Positions 29,785 through 33,443 of a DNA stretch of 33,443 nucleotides are shown here, piece by piece (within the stretch, counting starts at the first letter, position 1; each line of letters starts with the position of its first letter). The position numbers and the translations under genes were made by a program. Location: NCBI GenBank assembly GCA_012271065.1, contig JAAXHE010000258.1:1-33443 (forward strand). The letters are read 5' to 3'. Source of the stretch: Candidatus Latescibacterota bacterium (lineage in GTDB: Bacteria; Latescibacterota; UBA2968; GCA-2709665). Below the pieces are notes generated by a model. That model saw only the letters and a list, made by a program, of their open reading frames with translations, searched no databases and was not told the DNA's origin.

Positions 29785-32545
29785 TATGCCCATCCAGTGC
29801 GATACGACGATAGCGATCTTCAAAAGCTTTTCGACCACCCTCCATCACCGCACAGATCGTCTCTCGTACTCCCTGTTCCTGTAGACATCCTTCGCATTCT
29901 TTCTCAGTGTCACCGTATCGTGCGGCGAGCGCTACTACCAATTCCGCATCCCCGTTGACGACGATGTTAGCATTGTGTGTTACCACAATCACCTGTCGGC
30001 GGAGTTTGACTTGCCGCAATTGGGTTACAATCAAGTCGTAAATCAAATGGTTATCCAAATCGTCCTCTGGCTGATCCAGAATCAACGGTTCTTCACCGTA
30101 TGAAAGCAGAAAAGCAAGAAGTGCCGCGGTCTTTTGACCGGGTGATCCTTCCTGTATGGATCGAAAATGCCGTCCGTCGCCACTCGCGCTGTATTGAACC
30201 TCTACAGAATCTTCTGGATACCATATATTCAGGCGATCAATAGACTCGGGCATCAAGCTGCCGACATGTGCTGCGAAACGACGATCTGCCACCGAACCAG
30301 GCTCGTATTGACCAGAGGCGACCATACGGATATGTGTCTTGAGGCTTACTAGATTCTGTTCGATTACTTCAGCTCTGACATCGTTGCCATAAAGATCGCC
30401 AAGTAACCCCCCACCATCGGGAGATCCAATGTCTCTCTCAAAAGTCCTGTCCTCTCGCTGCAGCAATTGCCGAAACTCGCTTTCGACTAGATCGGATGCA
30501 CCGTAAGGAAGAACCCTAATCCTGACATACTGATTCCCCCGTAGAACTGATTCCAAGAATGAACGACGTAATTCCGTCAACTCCCTACGTATTGTCAGCA
30601 ACCGCTTCAAGCATTTACCTGCCTCACTGTTTAGTTCAATAATCTGACGCTTCCGTTCGTTAAGTTCGTTCAGCCGCTGTTCAATTGTCTGTCGTCGCTG
30701 CACGAATTCACCATAAGCGGCAGGATCGGCTGCTCCTTCACGTTCCAATTTCTCTTTTAACTCTTGATAGGCCTTGGACGCATTATGGACACTATTTCTC
30801 CAAGCCGACATGTCCTTGTCTTTATGCCATTTGGTTACAACGTCATCCGCTCGCGAAGCAAGACCTTCAACACCTGTGCGAATTTCACCGAGCATTTCAC
30901 GCACCCTGTTGGCAAATCCCCACAGCTCATTTTCTGATGGTGAATGTAAATCGAAATAGGATTCTTCAAGCTGGTCGGGCACGATTTCAGCTGCAATTTC
31001 GCGTAACCGCTCTCCTGTTCCTGCCCAGCCTTCTTCCCATGCCTCGACCTCCCGGTTTTGACGAGTTCGCTCTTGAAAGGACTTTAGGATTTCGGTGTGT
31101 CCCGACTGCTCGAAGATTTCCAACTTGCGTTTGACGTCTTCCAACTCACCACGTAGCCGGGGCTCTTCGGTAAGCCCCGCTTCAATCTCCCTTACCTTCG
31201 CTTTGAGAGAAAGATACCGACTCTCTTCCATTTTCCAATTTTCAGACCAAGCTTGGTAATTGACTTCTGGCGCGTCATCGATAATTCTGAGCAATGCAAG
31301 TGGTGTCTTTGCAAGTTGGAACACTTGCTTCTGGCTGTAGATTCGAACAGGAAACCGCTGCTGAACGTCACCCTCTGCGTTTATCCACTGCCCTTCTACT
31401 TCCCTTTCAATCGCCTCAAGGTCTCCATCCTGATTCCACTGGACTCGGAACTGATCTTTGTCCTTTCTACAGATCACCTTGATAGTAGTGTCGTTTGTCA
31501 GTAATCCGCTAGACTCCTCGTCCGAATAGACCTGGCTATATTGTTTGAACTCCGGCTGTAATGCTTCAGGAATCTCATTCAACCGACGAAAGGCGATACG
31601 GAGGAACTCGATGGCGGATGATTTACCCGTTCCGCGGCCTCCAATGATAGCGTTAAACCATGGATTTAACCCAATAGTAAAGTTCTCGCGGTAACCCATG
31701 TAGCGAGCGTTTGAAACCTCCATAGAACTCAACGCAAACGCTGCGTGTCGGTTCGGGTCATCCGTTTCTTGGTCAGACCGCCGCATCGAGAGTGCACCGT
31801 CAAACAGAGCCAGCCTCAACCCTTCGAGTGCGGGTTGCCCCATCTTGATCCATGTGTAATTGCTGCCGGGAAATCGCTGGCCCGCACTCCCACAGGGATG
31901 ATGAGCGTCCGTGCCAAGGATTTCCGTCCACTGGAGTTTTTTGTCTATATATAGCTGTGGTTTCTCGGCTTTTGGGTTCACTAACTCCATTGCGAATATA
32001 TCTTTGCAATCCAGCGCTTGCACTAACGTCGTACCCGTCAACTTGAAAAGCCCGTTGAAATCATCCACATGAGCGGGAATCGCAATGCCACCAGCCTTAA
32101 CGATGGCTTCGACGACCTCAACGAACGACCGTCTTGTGACGGCGTCACTGGAACCCTTATGTTCAGAAGGAAATTCCACGGCGCCGAGAAGCGAGTCGAT
32201 ATCGGAAGTTTTCTTTTCACATGGAAGAATCGCCAATAGATGTATGCCACCGTTTACCGAGATTTCCACGCCTGGAAATATGTGGAGGGGTCTATAATCC
32301 TCTGGATTTTCCGAATTGAGTTCAATGAGCGCGTCCTTGACACGATCAACCCATTTGCCGGTGTTGTGGTCTGTGATTGCAATGCAATCTACTCCGGCAC
32401 GCATGTAGTCGAGAAGCCACTCCTTTGGTGACCGTGCTTGAAGTGTCGCCTTATTCTGGCCCTTCCCATAATCGTTGGACGCGGGTGTATGCGTGTGAAA
32501 ATCGCACTTCCACCAACGTGCGCCGTTCCAGTTCCAATCGTCCAT
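29774..32545 (-). CDS. PHP-domain / SMC-like ABC ATPase (TrlF-family-like)
   Basis: A 923-aa fusion. The N-terminal PHP phosphoesterase domain keeps its metal motifs: H17-x-H19, D59-H60-N, E94, H102, H159 and D213-x-H215. An ABC ATPase follows with Walker A GGRGTGKSS (302-310), a long charged coiled-coil region (about 430-690), the signature SPGQKTAALL (801-), Walker B LILDQPEDD (821-829) and H-loop VVTHNAN (854-860). This is the SMC/Rad50-like layout and matches what is annotated as TrlF-family AAA-like ATPase. It should couple ATP-driven nucleic-acid binding to a metal-dependent phosphodiesterase or nuclease activity. It is the first gene of a coupled pair with the AlbA_2 protein. Confidence 0.85.
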   Translation of the reverse strand: MDDWNWNGARWWKCDFHTHTPASNDYGKGQNKATLQARSPKEWLLDYMRAGVDCIAITDHNTGKWVDRVKDALIELNSENPEDYRPLHIFPGVEISVNGGIHLLAILPCEKKTSDIDSLLGAVEFPSEHKGSSDAVTRRSFVEVVEAIVKAGGIAIPAHVDDFNGLFKLTGTTLVQALDCKDIFAMELVNPKAEKPQLYIDKKLQWTEILGTDAHHPCGSAGQRFPGSNYTWIKMGQPALEGLRLALFDGALSMRRSDQETDDPNRHAAFALSSMEVSNARYMGYRENFTIGLNPWFNAIIGGRGTGKSSAIEFLRIAFRRLNEIPEALQPEFKQYSQVYSDEESSGLLTNDTTIKVICRKDKDQFRVQWNQDGDLEAIEREVEGQWINAEGDVQQRFPVRIYSQKQVFQLAKTPLALLRIIDDAPEVNYQAWSENWKMEESRYLSLKAKVREIEAGLTEEPRLRGELEDVKRKLEIFEQSGHTEILKSFQERTRQNREVEAWEEGWAGTGERLREIAAEIVPDQLEESYFDLHSPSENELWGFANRVREMLGEIRTGVEGLASRADDVVTKWHKDKDMSAWRNSVHNASKAYQELKEKLEREGAADPAAYGEFVQRRQTIEQRLNELNERKRQIIELNSEAGKCLKRLLTIRRELTELRRSFLESVLRGNQYVRIRVLPYGASDLVESEFRQLLQREDRTFERDIGSPDGGGLLGDLYGNDVRAEVIEQNLVSLKTHIRMVASGQYEPGSVADRRFAAHVGSLMPESIDRLNIWYPEDSVEVQYSASGDGRHFRSIQEGSPGQKTAALLAFLLSYGEEPLILDQPEDDLDNHLIYDLIVTQLRQVKLRRQVIVVTHNANIVVNGDAELVVALAARYGDTEKECEGCLQEQGVRETICAVMEGGRKAFEDRYRRIALDGHNVQ

Positions 32546-33075
32546 GTTCAGTTTCCCATTTGCATCGCTTCAAACGGTACCGATAGCTTGAATTGCCGTT
32601 GAGTGACTTTACTCAGAATTCTATCCGCTAAATGATGAATTCACTTTCGTTGCCAAGCTCCGATGCCCTCTTGGATTCAGTGGTCTCGCTTCTACTGCCA
32701 TTTCTTGCAGCGAAGTTGTAACCCAAGCAATCGTATCTATCCAATGCTGCTTCAATCCTCAATATACCTTACGATTCTTGTAAGTTATTGACAAGCGTTT
32801 TCTTGTGCAAATTTGCGAGATTTTCTATCGAGTTTTCCGATTGTGGATGGGGCGAGTCTGGATAAATATCCGGATTTCCGCAGGGCCTCAGCGCTTGTAT
32901 TTCCCCCCATGAAACACTATACTGGGAAATACACTTTCGACATTGATACGAAAGTGAACAGGCCCCTGTTCGGCGAGAGAAAGAGCGCCAGGCACAGGCG
33001 ACCGCCGGACCTCAGCATCCGTGATTCGGCTGTCGCGATCGTCTGATCCGGATATTCCCAATAGCGGACGTGACT
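32546..33075. other. Divergent intergenic region
   Basis: About 530 bases between the minus-strand PHP-ATPase and the plus-strand zinc-ribbon protein. It should hold both promoters. A TTGACA occurs near 32788 on plus without a fitting -10 at normal spacing. A TTG-started frame at 32813-33046 has no recognisable domain. Confidence 0.4.
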
Positions 33076-33443
33076 ATGGATGTTTCCACGCTCGAAATCG
33101 CCATTATAGCGATGGTCGTAATGGGTGCTGTGGTCTTGATTGTGTATTTGATGAAGCACCAGATGCGCCGCTGCCGCTGGTGTATGCGATCGACGTCACC
33201 GGTCGAGCTCTTGCCGCCGGGCGATGGGGAAGAGGTGCGGCGCCTGATCCGGGACGAGGAAATGCCCGGGGAGCCGGAGAAGTACGAGGTGTGTCCGCAT
33301 TGCAGGCGCATTTACGACTGGCGCTGGTTCAGCGACGATCGGCCCTTCCGCAGGGAATGGGAGTTGCTCGACCGCCCATGCGCCTGTGGCTGCGACCTGT
33401 CTCGGCCTGCTCTGATTGTCGACACCAACAAGCTGAAAACAGC
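33076..33443 (+). CDS. Membrane-anchored zinc-ribbon-like protein (partial, runs off window)
   Basis: The frame opens at ATG 33076 and stays open to the window edge (122 codons seen). An N-terminal hydrophobic segment (LEIAIIAMVVMGAVVLIVYLM, residues 6-26) is followed by a short basic stretch with two Cys (RRCRWCM), an acidic loop and a second pair of Cys (VCPHCRRIYDWRW), then DRPCACGCDL. Together these suggest a single-pass inner-membrane protein with one or two cytoplasmic zinc-binding knuckles. Function unknown; the 3' end is missing. Confidence 0.7.
   Translation, partial: MDVSTLEIAIIAMVVMGAVVLIVYLMKHQMRRCRWCMRSTSPVELLPPGDGEEVRRLIRDEEMPGEPEKYEVCPHCRRIYDWRWFSDDRPFRREWELLDRPCACGCDLSRPALIVDTNKLKT

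Noticed and set aside
32813..33046. 77-codon plus-strand frame
   Set aside because: It begins at TTG without a ribosome-binding site and shows no domain.

Overview
The window looks like a chromosomal stretch of an uncultured Gram-negative bacterium with moderately high GC. Two predicted outer-membrane beta-barrels and a periplasmic lytic transglycosylase imply an outer membrane. The mix of two phytanoyl-CoA dioxygenase-like (PhyH) proteins, an enolase-superfamily protein, a DUF2961/GH172 protein, a nucleoside deoxyribosyltransferase-fold protein and many stand-alone small enzymes resembles environmental lineages such as Latescibacterota or Poribacteria. That placement is an inference from gene content only. 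No rRNA, tRNA, CRISPR array or intact transposase was seen.

Layout. (1) 0-18 kb is almost entirely plus-strand, with single genes or short operons for small stand-alone enzymes: DEDDh exonuclease, 2H phosphoesterase, enolase-superfamily/PhyH/P-loop kinase/Nudix-GrpB cluster (2.7-6.1 kb, tightly spaced), three SAM methyltransferases, an orphan HigA-like antitoxin, a broken endonuclease/exonuclease/phosphatase (EEP) gene, a HEXXH peptidase, a FlaR-like kinase, a GNAT, a DUF402 protein, a tandem-SBP lytic transglycosylase and a histidine phosphatase. Gene-poor gaps between them are filled with dispersed repeats and hairpins. (2) 17.8-20 kb holds a secreted Fn3 / leucine-rich-repeat / HEXXH protein whose signal peptide lies in a different frame. 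(3) 20-26.7 kb is minus-strand: MNT-HEPN pair, PhyH, a truncated Tat-exported sulfite-oxidase-like protein, two beta-barrels, a GH172-like protein and a deoxyribosyltransferase-fold protein. (4) 26.8-32.5 kb is a minus-strand accessory island: DUF1016 nuclease remnant, a four-gene operon RHH antitoxin - DUF433 - MNT - HEPN, then an overlapping pair made of a PHP-domain/SMC-like ABC ATPase and a Schlafen-type AlbA_2/HATPase protein. (5) A truncated plus-strand gene for a membrane-anchored zinc-ribbon-like protein runs off the right edge.

The most interesting candidates are the array of about eight CATTTAACG half-sites at roughly 14-bp spacing overlapping a promoter in front of the orphan HigA gene; the PHP-ABC ATPase/AlbA_2 pair as a candidate defence module; and the hybrid antitoxin operon beside it. 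Several genes are broken in informative ways: an in-frame TAG in the EEP gene, a frameshift after the signal peptide of the LRR protein, and loss of the C-terminal domain of the sulfite oxidase next to a dispersed repeat.
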